Below are positions 1 through 6,546 of a stretch of 8,032 nt of DNA, one piece after another. A program made the translations under genes and the position numbers. Each line of letters opens with the position of its first letter. The stretch's first letter is position 1. Under the pieces are notes generated by a model that saw only the letters and a program-made list of their open reading frames with translations, was not told the origin of the DNA and made no database searches. The stretch spans positions 1 through 8,032 of the forward strand of contig VBNY01000120.1 in assembly GCA_005877705.1 (NCBI GenBank), written 5' to 3'. Source of the DNA: Gammaproteobacteria bacterium. Lineage in GTDB: Bacteria; Pseudomonadota; Gammaproteobacteria; Steroidobacterales; Steroidobacteraceae.

Positions 1-310
1 CGGCGCAGGTCTTGGCAATGTTGAACGCGGCGCCCCAACCCGTATCGGCATCGACCAGCAGCGGCAGTTCGCACGCCGCGGTAATTCGCCGCACATCCTC
101 GCAAACGTCGTTGAGGGAAGTCATGCCGAGGTCCGGCAGGCCGAAGGAGGCGTTCGCGACTCCCGCGCCGGAAAGATACAGGGCCCGAAAGCCGCTGCGC
201 GCGGCGAGCAAGGCGCAATAGGCGTTAACCGTCCCGACCACCTGCAGCGGTCGCTCCGCCTCGAGCGCGGCGCGCAGCCGCGTCCCGGCGCTGACTAGTG
301 GATCCGACAT
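1..310 (-). CDS. prpB: Methylisocitrate lyase PrpB, N-terminal part (runs off left edge)
   Basis: Cleaves 2-methylisocitrate to pyruvate and succinate, the last step of the cytoplasmic methylcitrate cycle for propionyl-CoA. Only the first 103 codons are in the window; the usual length is about 290-300 residues. The visible part follows PrpB closely: VVGTVNA (24-30), the loop SGAGVANASFGLPDLG (47-62), and LLVDADTGWG (84-93), whose aspartates D87 and D89 match the Mg2+-binding pair of the isocitrate lyase/PEP mutase superfamily. The catalytic cysteine motif (KRCGH in the family) lies beyond the edge. The start is ATG at 310, preceded by GAGG six bases upstream. The gene lies 106 nt downstream of a co-oriented acrylyl-CoA reductase, which fits a propionate theme. 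A related superfamily lyase is possible, but the loop sequence argues for PrpB. Confidence 0.9.
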   Translation of the reverse strand, partial: MSDPLVSAGTRLRAALEAERPLQVVGTVNAYCALLAARSGFRALYLSGAGVANASFGLPDLGMTSLNDVCEDVRRITAACELPLLVDADTGWGAAFNIAKTCA

Positions 311-338
311 GGTGGACCTCGGAAGGGGGACGAGAGAC

Positions 339-368
339 ATTCTATACACGCAGCGCGCCGGCGGACAG
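339..368 (-). promoter_or_regulatory. Candidate sigma70-type promoter for prpB
   Basis: On the minus strand the gap between the reductase and prpB holds TATAGAAT, which gives a -10 of TAGAAT (339-344, five of six consensus bases) or TATAGA (341-346). CTGTCC (363-368) is a weak -35, 18 or 16 bases away respectively. A start of transcription about 20 nt upstream of the prpB ATG would follow. The stretch is AT-richer than its surroundings. The -35 is poor and overlaps a small GC-rich inverted repeat (CGGCGG 359-364 with CCGCCG 371-376), so this is only a candidate for an internal promoter. Confidence 0.3.
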
Positions 369-416
369 AGCCGCCGTGCGGCATCCTACTCGCCGGTAAC
401 TTGCCCGCGGATCGCC

Positions 417-1406
417 TCAGCCGATCCTCACCACGGTTCGCCCCGTGACGCCGCCCTCGACGTAGGCCGGGAAAGCGCCAGGGAGCTCATCGAAGGAAAT
501 GGTCCGAGTCACGATCCGGTCCAGATGTCTCGGCTTGAGATCGGTTGCGATACGGCTCCACACCGCAAGCCGCAGCGCGCGCTGCGTGGCGGAGGAATTG
601 ATACCGAGGAGATTCACGCCGCGCAGGATGAACGGCATCACGGTAGTCTTCAGCTCCGCGCTGCCGGCCAGGCCGATGCTGGCGATGTTGCCCCAGAAGT
701 CCACGGTGCGGGTGAGCCAGGTGAGCATTTCCCCGCCGACATTGTCGATGGCTCCGGCGAATTGTGCCGCCTCCAGCGGCTTCGAGCCGAAATTGATCTG
801 CTGGCGCGGCAGCACGCGAGCGGCTCCGAGAGTCTTCAGGTATTGCGTGGCGGCCTCCTTGCCGCTCACGGCGACCACTTCATAGCCGCGGACGGCGAGC
901 ATATCGACCGCGATGCTGCCAACTCCGCCGGAAGCCCCCGTGACCACGACCGGTCCGCCCGCAGGGCTCTGGCCGTTGTGCTCCATGCGATGGACGGCCA
1001 GCGCCGCGGTGAAGCCCGCGGTGCCGAGCGCCATGCTGCTGAATTCATCGAGCCCCGGCGGAATCGGGATGACCCAGTCGCCCTTGACGCGCGCGTACTC
1101 GGCATAACCGCCGTCGTGTGTCTCGGAAAGGGCGCAACCGGTCACGAGCACGCGGTCGCCCTTCGAATAGCGTGGGTCGGTCGATGACTCGACGACACCG
1201 GCGAGGTCGACGCCGCCCACGAGCGGGTAGCGTCTCAGGATCCTCCCTGCGCCGGTGGCTGCGAGGGCGTCCTTGTAGCTGATGTCCGAGTGCGTGACGC
1301 GCACTACGACGTCGCCCGGTGCGAGATCATCGAGCGTGAGCCGCTCGAAACGGGCGAGGATCTTCTTGCCTTCCTCGTGGATGCGGAACGCTTTGAATGC
1401 AGCCAT
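417..1406 (-). CDS. acuI: Acrylyl-CoA reductase (NADPH), AcuI/YhdH family
   Basis: A 329-residue zinc-free medium-chain dehydrogenase/reductase, close in length to E. coli YhdH (324). Family members reduce acrylyl-CoA to propionyl-CoA with NADPH in the cytoplasm. Matches along the whole length include SDISYKDALAATG (40-52), VGGVDLAG (63-70), ARVKGDWVIPIP (105-116), the Rossmann glycine motif VTGASGGVGS (155-164), SGKEAATQYLKTLGA (181-195) near the expected NADP phosphate contact, VMPFILRGVNLLGINS (256-271) and C-terminal GRTVVRIG. The frame stays open for 45 codons upstream, but that part overlaps the preceding gene and resembles nothing. ATG 1406 begins the family homology and has AAGGGG eight bases before it. 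It follows the hydrolase stop by 5 nt, so the two are probably co-transcribed, and prpB lies downstream. Substrate is inferred from family and neighbourhood. Confidence 0.88.
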   Translation of the reverse strand: MAAFKAFRIHEEGKKILARFERLTLDDLAPGDVVVRVTHSDISYKDALAATGAGRILRRYPLVGGVDLAGVVESSTDPRYSKGDRVLVTGCALSETHDGGYAEYARVKGDWVIPIPPGLDEFSSMALGTAGFTAALAVHRMEHNGQSPAGGPVVVTGASGGVGSIAVDMLAVRGYEVVAVSGKEAATQYLKTLGAARVLPRQQINFGSKPLEAAQFAGAIDNVGGEMLTWLTRTVDFWGNIASIGLAGSAELKTTVMPFILRGVNLLGINSSATQRALRLAVWSRIATDLKPRHLDRIVTRTISFDELPGAFPAYVEGGVTGRTVVRIG

Positions 1407-1411
1407 GGCAT

Positions 1412-2377
1412 CTACCCCTTGTTGTGCCGGCGGAGCCAGACGATGAGGCCCTGAGTGTTGAGGTCGAGGTCGTCCGCGAGCAACTCCTCGATCCCGGCAT
1501 CGGACAACGCGCACCCATGCCGCTGGGCCATGTCGAGCCACAAGTCCCGCATGTCCGCGCGGATCGCGGCGTAAGAGTCGGCCGCGCCCGCATGACCGCG
1601 GGCGATGCGCGCGAACTCGCGGATCTGCGCTTTGAGAGACTCAGCGAGCCGCGGCACGTCCGTGACGCGGCTGAAGTGCATGAGATACATCGACTCGGGC
1701 GCGTAGCCCAGCATGCGGTCGATGGACGCGACGAGCTGGTCGGGGTCGAACTGTGTCGGGCTGGTGGTCGGGAAGATGAAGGCGCCCTTTGCCGTGTCGA
1801 GCTCCCGATAGGAAATGCCGAACGTGTCCCCCGTGAAGATGCTCGCATGAGCCTCATCGACGATCACGTAGTGATGCAGGGCGTGCCCGGGAGTGTGTAT
1901 CAGCTCGAGATCCCGGCCGGCGAGGCTGTAGCGCTCGCCATCGCTCACAACGCGCACGCGCTCGGCTGGAATCGGCACCAGTTCACCGTAGAGCCGGCGG
2001 AAACGCTCTTCTCCGTACACGACCTTCGAAGCGGCGATCAGTGCCTGCGGATCGATGACGTGCGGCGCGCCGCGCGGATGCAGAACGGCCCGCGCGTTCG
2101 GCAGCTCCAGCAGCAGCCGGCCTGCGCCGGCCGCATGATCCAGATGCACGTGGGTCAGAAACACGTAATCCACCGCCTCGCGCGCGACACCGAGCGCATC
2201 GAGCGCGGCGAGCAGGTACGGCACGGAATCGTTTGTGCCAACATCGACGAAAGCCGCGCGGCCCGCGTGCCGGATGATGTGCGAGGCGGCGTGTCCGGGG
2301 TGCAGATATTCCGTGTCGACGGCGGTGACGCCGTCTGGCTGGTGTATGAGTCTCGGCTTCAAAGGAACGTTGTCCAA
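1412..2377 (-). CDS. MBL-fold metallo-hydrolase, substrate unknown
   Basis: A 321-residue metallo-beta-lactamase-fold hydrolase. The dinuclear metal-site residues are all visible: the HxHxDH motif THVHLDH (H76, H78, D80, H81), H165 in HTPGH, D184 in FTGD, and H234 in LMHFS. The segment PTTSPTQFDPDQL (203-215) and a helical C-terminal extension after about 240 go beyond the core domain. There is no signal peptide, so it is probably cytoplasmic. The only plausible full-length start is TTG at 2377: an in-frame stop lies eight codons upstream (TAA 2401-2399) and no ATG or GTG precedes the core. No Shine-Dalgarno sequence is evident, and a second TTG at 2362 is an alternative. It heads the probable operon with the acrylyl-CoA reductase. 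A thioesterase, lactonase or glyoxalase-II-like role is possible; the sequence alone does not decide. Confidence 0.82.
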   Translation of the reverse strand: MDNVPLKPRLIHQPDGVTAVDTEYLHPGHAASHIIRHAGRAAFVDVGTNDSVPYLLAALDALGVAREAVDYVFLTHVHLDHAAGAGRLLLELPNARAVLHPRGAPHVIDPQALIAASKVVYGEERFRRLYGELVPIPAERVRVVSDGERYSLAGRDLELIHTPGHALHHYVIVDEAHASIFTGDTFGISYRELDTAKGAFIFPTTSPTQFDPDQLVASIDRMLGYAPESMYLMHFSRVTDVPRLAESLKAQIREFARIARGHAGAADSYAAIRADMRDLWLDMAQRHGCALSDAGIEELLADDLDLNTQGLIVWLRRHNKG

Positions 2378-2437
2378 GTGAATCGAGTAGGTGAACCGTT
2401 ACGTGCCCATCGTAACGTTGTACGCTACGCCTCGCCT
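2378..2437. promoter_or_regulatory. Divergent promoter region between the MBL hydrolase and S9 peptidase genes
   Basis: These 60 bases separate two divergent genes and must contain or overlap both promoters unless one transcript starts inside the opposing gene. No clear -35/-10 pair is visible on either strand. The plus strand has a weak -10-like TACGCT at 2421-2426. Neither start codon has a good ribosome binding site, so short-leader or leaderless mRNAs are possible. Most of the right half is taken up by inverted repeats, listed separately. Confidence 0.55.
2397..2429. promoter_or_regulatory. Overlapping inverted repeats, candidate operator
   Basis: CGTTACG (2397-2403) is a perfect inverted repeat of CGTAACG (2411-2417) with a 7-base spacer. 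A second imperfect pair shares the middle arm: CGTAACGT (2411-2418) and ACGCTACG (2422-2429), with a 3-base spacer and one mismatch in eight. Three related half-sites in 33 bp, 9 bp from the peptidase start and 20 bp from the hydrolase start, look like a repressor operator, for example of a TetR- or GntR-type dimer. No regulator gene is next to it in the window, so the binding protein is unknown. Confidence 0.4.
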
Positions 2438-4405
2438 ATGATTGCGACTGAACCTGTTTCGCGGGCCCGCATCGCCCTGACTGCGGCATCGGTTGTCGTT
2501 TTCCTCGCGCACCAGGGGCGGGCGCAGCAAGCGCCAGTCCCGCCGCGCCAGGAGCGCGGCAGCCTGCTTTTCGAAGGCATTCCGCCGCTCGATGCCGCAC
2601 TGGCGGCGCGCCTGGAGCGCTACCAGCAATCGCGCCAGGCGAGCTTCCTCGACTGGCTCCCCGACGGGAGCATGCTGGTCGCCACACGATTCGGCGATGT
2701 CGAGCAGGTGCATCGGGTCGCCACTCCCCTCGGCGCGCGTGAGCAGCTCACCTTCTACTCGGAACCGATCACGGAGGCCCGCGCGCCGCGCATCGGTGCC
2801 GGGTTTGTGTTCCTGAAGGACCAGGGGGGTGACGAGAACGCGCAGCTCTACTACTACGCCGGAAGCGGCGCCGTGCGCGCCCTTACCAAGGGCAAGTTCC
2901 TGCACGGCAGTCCAGTCTGGTCGAACGACGGCAAGCGCGTCGCGTTTTACGGCAACGAGCGCGATGGCGTCAGCTATGACATCTACGTCGTAGACGTAAC
3001 GGACGGCTCGGAGCCGCGGCTCGTGGCCGGCGGTCAGCGGGACACGTGGTATCCGCTCGACTGGTCGGCGGATGATCGCAAGCTGCTGCTGTGGAAGTAC
3101 GTATCGATCAACGAAAGCTATCTGTACCTGGCGGACGTGGCCACTGGCTCGGTCACGCCTCTGGAGGCGAGCGGCCGCAAGATCGGCATCCGGTCCGCGA
3201 AGTTCGCCCCGGACGGCCGCGGCATCTACCTCGTCTCGGACGAGGACGGCGAGTTCACGCAGCTTCGTTATCTTGATCCGGTCACGCACCAGGCGCGCAA
3301 AGTGACGCCGGACGTACCGTGGGACGTCGAAGCCTTCGACGTAAGCGCCGACGGACACTACATCGCGTATGTCGTGAACGAGGATGGACGCAGCCGTCTC
3401 ACCGTCCTCGACAGGTTGGCCAAGCTCGAGCTGACTCCCTCCGGCCTCCCCGAAGGCCAGATCGCGAGCGTGCGTTTCGACCGCACGGGACGCCGTCTCG
3501 CGCTCTCGGCCGAATCGCCGCAATCGCCGCGCGACGTGTACGTGTTCGACCTTGGACACAACACGCTGGAGCGCTGGACCAAGAGCGAGGCGGGTCCCGT
3601 CGACACGAAAACCTTCGCATCGGCGGAGCTCGTTCACTACCCCACATGGGATCGGGTGAGCGGCCGTCAACGCATGCTCTCGGCCTATGTGTACCGGCCG
3701 CGCACAGCGCGGGTAACCCCCGTCGTGATCAGCATTCACGGCGGCCCGGAAGCCCAGTACCGCCCCGGCTGGGAGCCGTTCTTCCAGTTTCTCGTCAACG
3801 AGCTCGGCTACTCCGTGATCGCACCGAACGTGCGCGGGTCATCCGGTTACGGGAAGACGTTCCTCATGCTCGATAACGGCGTGCTGCGCGAGGATGCCGT
3901 GCGTGATATCGGCTCACTGCTGGTGTGGATCGGGCTGCAGCCGGCCTTTGATCGCAATCACATCGCCGTGATGGGCGGCTCCTATGGGGGCTATATGGCG
4001 CTTGCGTCGCTGGCGCTGTACAGCGACCGGTTGCGCGGCGGCATCGACGTCGTGGGGATCAGTAACTTCGTCACTTTCCTGAGCAACACGGCCGGCTACC
4101 GGCGCGATCTGCGGCGCGCGGAATATGGCGATGAGCGGGATCCGAAGATGCGCACGTACCTCAATCGCATCTCTCCGCTCAACAATGCGGCCGCGATCCG
4201 CAGGCCGCTGCTCGTCGTGGCGGGGCTCAACGATCCGCGCGTGCCCGCGTCCGAGTCGCAGCAGATGGTCTGGCGCATCCGCTCCAAGGGCGGCGAAGTC
4301 TGGTATCTCGCCGCGAAGGACGAAGGGCACGGCTTCCGCAAGAAAGCCAATCGCGACGTCTATCTGCAGACCGCCGCCATGTTCCTCGACAAGCTGGCGC
4401 ACTGA
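2438..4405 (+). CDS. Secreted S9 family serine peptidase (prolyl oligopeptidase/DPP-like)
   Basis: A 655-residue peptidase predicted to be exported and to act on small peptides in the periplasm. Residues 1-29 form a Sec signal peptide: basic n-region, hydrophobic core IALTAASVVVFLA (12-24), and likely cleavage after GRA (A29). Residues about 60-385 show repeated beta-propeller blades, such as SPVWSNDGKRVAFYG (158-172), FAPDGRGIYLVSDEDGE (256-272) and FDVSADGHYIAYV (300-312). The alpha/beta-hydrolase domain follows: HGGPEAQ (434-440), catalytic S515 in GGSYGGY, D599 in LNDPRVP, and H631 in EGHGF. The open frame extends far upstream, antisense to the hydrolase gene, but ATG 2438 starts the signal peptide and is preferred. 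It is divergent from the hydrolase and ends 16 nt from the convergent kinase gene. Exopeptidase specificity (dipeptidyl or acylaminoacyl) cannot be decided from what I can see. Confidence 0.9.
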   Translation: MIATEPVSRARIALTAASVVVFLAHQGRAQQAPVPPRQERGSLLFEGIPPLDAALAARLERYQQSRQASFLDWLPDGSMLVATRFGDVEQVHRVATPLGAREQLTFYSEPITEARAPRIGAGFVFLKDQGGDENAQLYYYAGSGAVRALTKGKFLHGSPVWSNDGKRVAFYGNERDGVSYDIYVVDVTDGSEPRLVAGGQRDTWYPLDWSADDRKLLLWKYVSINESYLYLADVATGSVTPLEASGRKIGIRSAKFAPDGRGIYLVSDEDGEFTQLRYLDPVTHQARKVTPDVPWDVEAFDVSADGHYIAYVVNEDGRSRLTVLDRLAKLELTPSGLPEGQIASVRFDRTGRRLALSAESPQSPRDVYVFDLGHNTLERWTKSEAGPVDTKTFASAELVHYPTWDRVSGRQRMLSAYVYRPRTARVTPVVISIHGGPEAQYRPGWEPFFQFLVNELGYSVIAPNVRGSSGYGKTFLMLDNGVLREDAVRDIGSLLVWIGLQPAFDRNHIAVMGGSYGGYMALASLALYSDRLRGGIDVVGISNFVTFLSNTAGYRRDLRRAEYGDERDPKMRTYLNRISPLNNAAAIRRPLLVVAGLNDPRVPASESQQMVWRIRSKGGEVWYLAAKDEGHGFRKKANRDVYLQTAAMFLDKLAH

Positions 4406-4421
4406 AGCGTCTTACGAACTC

Positions 4422-5710
4422 CTACGCCGCCGCCGGGAAGGACGCGCTCACCGCCAGCCCGCGCCCGTCAGGTCCCGAGTCGAGCGTGACAACCGCGCCG
4501 TGCGTATCGGCGATCGCCTTGACGATGGCCATGCCGAGACCGCTGCCAGGGGGTGAGGTGCCGGGGCGGCGATAGAACCGATCAAACACCCGGGAGCGCT
4601 CTTGCGGTGGGATCCCCGGACCGTTGTCGACCACCCTGACCACCGCTTGTCGTTGCGAAGTGTCAGGCTGATCCGGCTTATCCGAGTGCTCCACGGAAAC
4701 GTCCACACGACCGCCGCTCGGCGTGTAGCGCACGGCGTTGTCTACGAGGTTGCGCAACAGCGTACGCAGCGCGTCGGGGTCTCCCTCGGCGGATGCGGGC
4801 TGCGAGCTGGAAATGCCGAGGTCGATCCTCTTGGCATCCGCCAGCGGCACCAACTCGGCGACGATTTCGCGGGCAACATCATCCAGCGCAACCCGCACCC
4901 GTGCGGGCTCCGCACGAGGCTGTTGGCGGGCCAGCGCAAGCAGCTGCTCCACCAGTCGGATCGCCCGTTGTACGCCGGCCGACAGCGTCTGCATCGCCTC
5001 GGCGCGCTCCGCTTCGGTCCCGGCCCGCGCCAGCATCTCCATCTGCAGATGCAGCGCCGTAAGCGGTGTGCGCAGCTCATGTGCGGCGTCCGCCATGAAC
5101 GCGCGCTCGTGTTCCAGTGCGCCGGCTAAGCGTGTGAGCAGGTCATTGAGCGCCCCCACGAGCGGGCGGACCTCATCGGGCAACCGCTCATCCGGCAGAG
5201 GATCGAGGGCGTCCACGCGGCGCGCTCTCACGAGGCCGGTCAGCCGCTGCATCGGCTCGAGTGCGCGACCCACAGCGAGCCAGATCAGGACGCCCAGCAC
5301 GGGCAACAGCAACGCGAAGGGTTTCAAAGTCTTGAGCGCAAGGTCCACCGCCTGTTGCTCGCGCACGCGCATCGGCTGCGCAACCTGGATCACCTTGGTC
5401 GGCGCTTGCACCCCGAAGACCCGCCAGCGGCCTTCGCTGGTCGTGACGGTCGAGAAGCCGATGGTGGTAATAGCCGGCAGGACCGCGTGCGGGTGCGACA
5501 CGCGTCGTCCGGCGCAATGATCTGCGGCCTCAGCAGGTAGTACTCCACCGGTTGGTTCTTGAGAATGAGCGCGGTCTGTCGCAGGTGATAATCGAAGAAC
5601 GCGTCCGCCTCGGCGAGCGCATTGCGGTAGACGGTCCAGCCGCCGACAGCCCCGACGAACACCACGGCCGCGAGCAGCCACACCAGCAGGCGGGCGCGCA
5701 GCGAGCTCAT
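4422..5710 (-). pseudogene. QseC-like sensor histidine kinase, frameshifted near 5503
   Basis: An inner-membrane sensor kinase that would phosphorylate the response regulator encoded just upstream. It lies in two frames. The first frame (from ATG 5710, with GAGG six bases before it) gives a normal QseC-type start: transmembrane segment LLVWLLAAVVFVGAVGG (8-24), then a sensor segment up to IIAPDDA (64-70). It then continues in nonsense to a stop at 5390. The second frame resumes at about 5501 with VSHPHAVLPAITTIGFSTV and continues intact to TAG 4422. It holds the second membrane segment and HAMP-like region, the H-box HELRTP (His codon 5079-5081), N-box LVDNAVRYTPSGG, VVDNGPGIP, FDRFYR and GSGLGMAIV. 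Compared with E. coli QseC, about 14 sensor residues are missing at the junction. All catalytic motifs survive. It is either a real pseudogene or an assembly error. An internal start could still yield a kinase fragment. Confidence 0.8.
5499..5503 (-). other. Frame junction in the sensor kinase gene
   Basis: The upstream kinase frame is last sensible at the GCG codon 5503-5501 (the Ala of APDDA). The downstream frame is first sensible at GTG 5501-5499 (the Val of VSHPHAV). Restoring the frame needs a gain of 3n+1 nucleotides. The homology gap of about 14 residues suggests a loss near 43 nt. No homopolymer lies at the junction, so simple polymerase slippage is not an obvious cause. Confidence 0.7.
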
Positions 5711-5723
5711 GTTCGTCCTCGAC

Positions 5724-5747
5724 AGAAAGTCGCCGGCGGCGCTTTCT
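5724..5747. repeat. Inverted repeat (hairpin) just before the kinase ribosome binding site
   Basis: On the plus strand AGAAAG (5724-5729) and CGCC (5731-5734), with one bulged T between them, pair with GGCG (5738-5741) and CTTTCT (5742-5747) around a 3-base loop. This makes a ten-pair stem with one bulge. In the minus-strand mRNA it ends 13 nt before the kinase ATG, next to its GAGG. It has no T-tract, so it is not a standard terminator. It may affect kinase translation or mRNA processing. Confidence 0.5.
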
Positions 5748-5751
5748 GCAC

Positions 5752-5781
5752 GTGGTGCAAAAGGCGCGACTCTTGCACCAC
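5752..5781. repeat. Perfect 9-bp inverted repeat at the end of the response regulator gene
   Basis: GTGGTGCAA (5752-5760) and TTGCACCAC (5773-5781) are perfect reverse complements with a 12-base spacer. The outer arm includes the last base of the regulator's TAG stop. With the neighbouring hairpin it fills most of the 70 nt gap between regulator and kinase. No T-run follows on the minus strand, so complete termination is unlikely. Partial attenuation or an mRNA-stabilising stem is possible. Confidence 0.5.
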
Positions 5782-6440
5782 TATGCCGGCCTCACGCGAT
5801 AACCGACGCCGCGAACGTTGAGGATGAAATCGGCACCGAGCTTGCGCCGCAGCGCGTGAATGTGCACTTCGACCGCGTTGCTCTCGACTTCCTCGCCCCA
5901 GCCGTAGAGGCGCTCTTCTATCTGGGCGCGCGACAGGATCGTCCCGGGCCGCTCCATGAGCAGCTGCAAGAGCGCGAACTCCCTGGGTGATAACGGCACG
6001 TCCCGTCCGTCGCGCCTCACCCGGTGTGTGGCCGGGTGCAACGCGACCCCGAGGTGCTCGATGTGCGGCTCGGGGCGGCCGGATTTGCGGCGCAGTAGCG
6101 CCCGGATGCGGGCCGCGAGCTCCTCGAGATCGAACGGTTTGACGAGGTAATCGTCGGCGCCGGCATCCAGTCCCTGCACCCGGTCGGATACCGCATCGCG
6201 CGCCGTGATGATGAGCACCGGAACGGCCTGCTGGCGCGCTCTCAAGGCCTGCAGCACCTGCAAACCGCCCTTGCGTGGCAGACCGAGATCCAGCAGCAGC
6301 AGGTCGAAAGCGTCGGTTCGCAGCACCTGGTCGGCCGACTCGCCGTCGTGCACCCAATCCACGGTGAAACCGTCCCGCCTGAGGCCCGTGCGGATCGCCT
6401 CCCCGATCATGGCATCGTCTTCTACGAGCAGCAGTCTCAC
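5781..6440 (-). CDS. OmpR/PhoB-family response regulator, QseB/PmrA-like
   Basis: A DNA-binding response regulator of 219 residues, the same length as E. coli QseB. The receiver domain (1-115) has the acidic pair D8/D9 in LLLVEDDAMI, phosphoacceptor D51 in LLLLDLGLPRKGG, T79 in LIITARD and K101 in YLVKPFD. The C-terminal winged helix (about 122-219) carries LSPREFALLQLLM, LSRAQIEERLYGW, the recognition-helix segment SNAVEVHIHALRRKLG and terminal RGVGYRVRP. The start is GTG at 6440, at the usual MRLLLVEDD position; the frame's upstream extension has no family likeness. Only a weak GAGA precedes it. The kinase gene begins 70 nt downstream on the same strand and is the expected partner. As that kinase is frameshifted, the regulator may now be uncoupled or phosphorylated by another donor. 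Its targets are unknown. Confidence 0.9.
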   Translation of the reverse strand: MRLLLVEDDAMIGEAIRTGLRRDGFTVDWVHDGESADQVLRTDAFDLLLLDLGLPRKGGLQVLQALRARQQAVPVLIITARDAVSDRVQGLDAGADDYLVKPFDLEELAARIRALLRRKSGRPEPHIEHLGVALHPATHRVRRDGRDVPLSPREFALLQLLMERPGTILSRAQIEERLYGWGEEVESNAVEVHIHALRRKLGADFILNVRGVGYRVRPA

Positions 6441-6526
6441 GATTTTCTCGGGAGCAAGGGCTCGAGTATGGCATCGCCGGTGAGCGCACTCGCAGCAGAT
6501 GCGCGTTACCGGGCGCTTCTGACACA

Positions 6527-6546
6527 ATCGCCCCCTTGGGGGCGAT
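6527..6546. repeat. Perfect GC-rich inverted repeat at the putative rsmG start
   Basis: ATCGCCCCC (6527-6535) pairs perfectly with GGGGGCGAT (6538-6546) around a 2-base TT centre. The TT and the following G form the TTG start candidate of rsmG. As DNA it is a near-perfect palindrome suited to a dimeric protein. As RNA the 2-base loop is strained, but the stem would be strong and would hide a TTG start. No T-run follows, so it is not a terminator for plus-strand transcription. Confidence 0.5.

Noticed and set aside
293..304. ACTAGTGGATCC, the SpeI-BamHI linker found in common cloning vectors.
   Set aside because: It lies inside the prpB N-terminus, and the reading frame and homology continue straight through it with no vector sequence on either side. 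Chance is the better explanation.
359..376. CGGCGG/CCGCCG inverted repeat as a terminator after the reductase gene.
   Set aside because: The stem is only six pairs with no T-tract on either strand; short GC-rich repeats like this are expected by chance here.
309..1187. A 292-codon plus-strand open frame over the reductase gene.
   Set aside because: It is antisense to a well-matched AcuI/YhdH protein and shows no family features.
2399..3739. A 446-codon minus-strand open frame opposite the peptidase.
   Set aside because: It has no recognisable domain and is strongly charged and low in motif content, while the plus strand codes convincingly for an S9 peptidase.
1397..4405. A single plus-strand open frame of 1002 codons spanning the hydrolase and peptidase genes.
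   Set aside because: Only the part from 2438 has a signal peptide and family motifs. The first third is antisense to the MBL gene, which carries clear metal-binding motifs on the other strand. Long antisense frames are common at this GC content.
4406..4421. A bidirectional terminator between the convergent peptidase and kinase genes.
   Set aside because: The gap is 16 bases with no inverted repeat or T-run.
5744..5759. A parS-like site with a CACGTG core, of interest because parA is nearby.
   Set aside because: The flanking arms match the known parS consensus at only about five of ten positions, and the bases are better explained by the hairpins between regulator and kinase.
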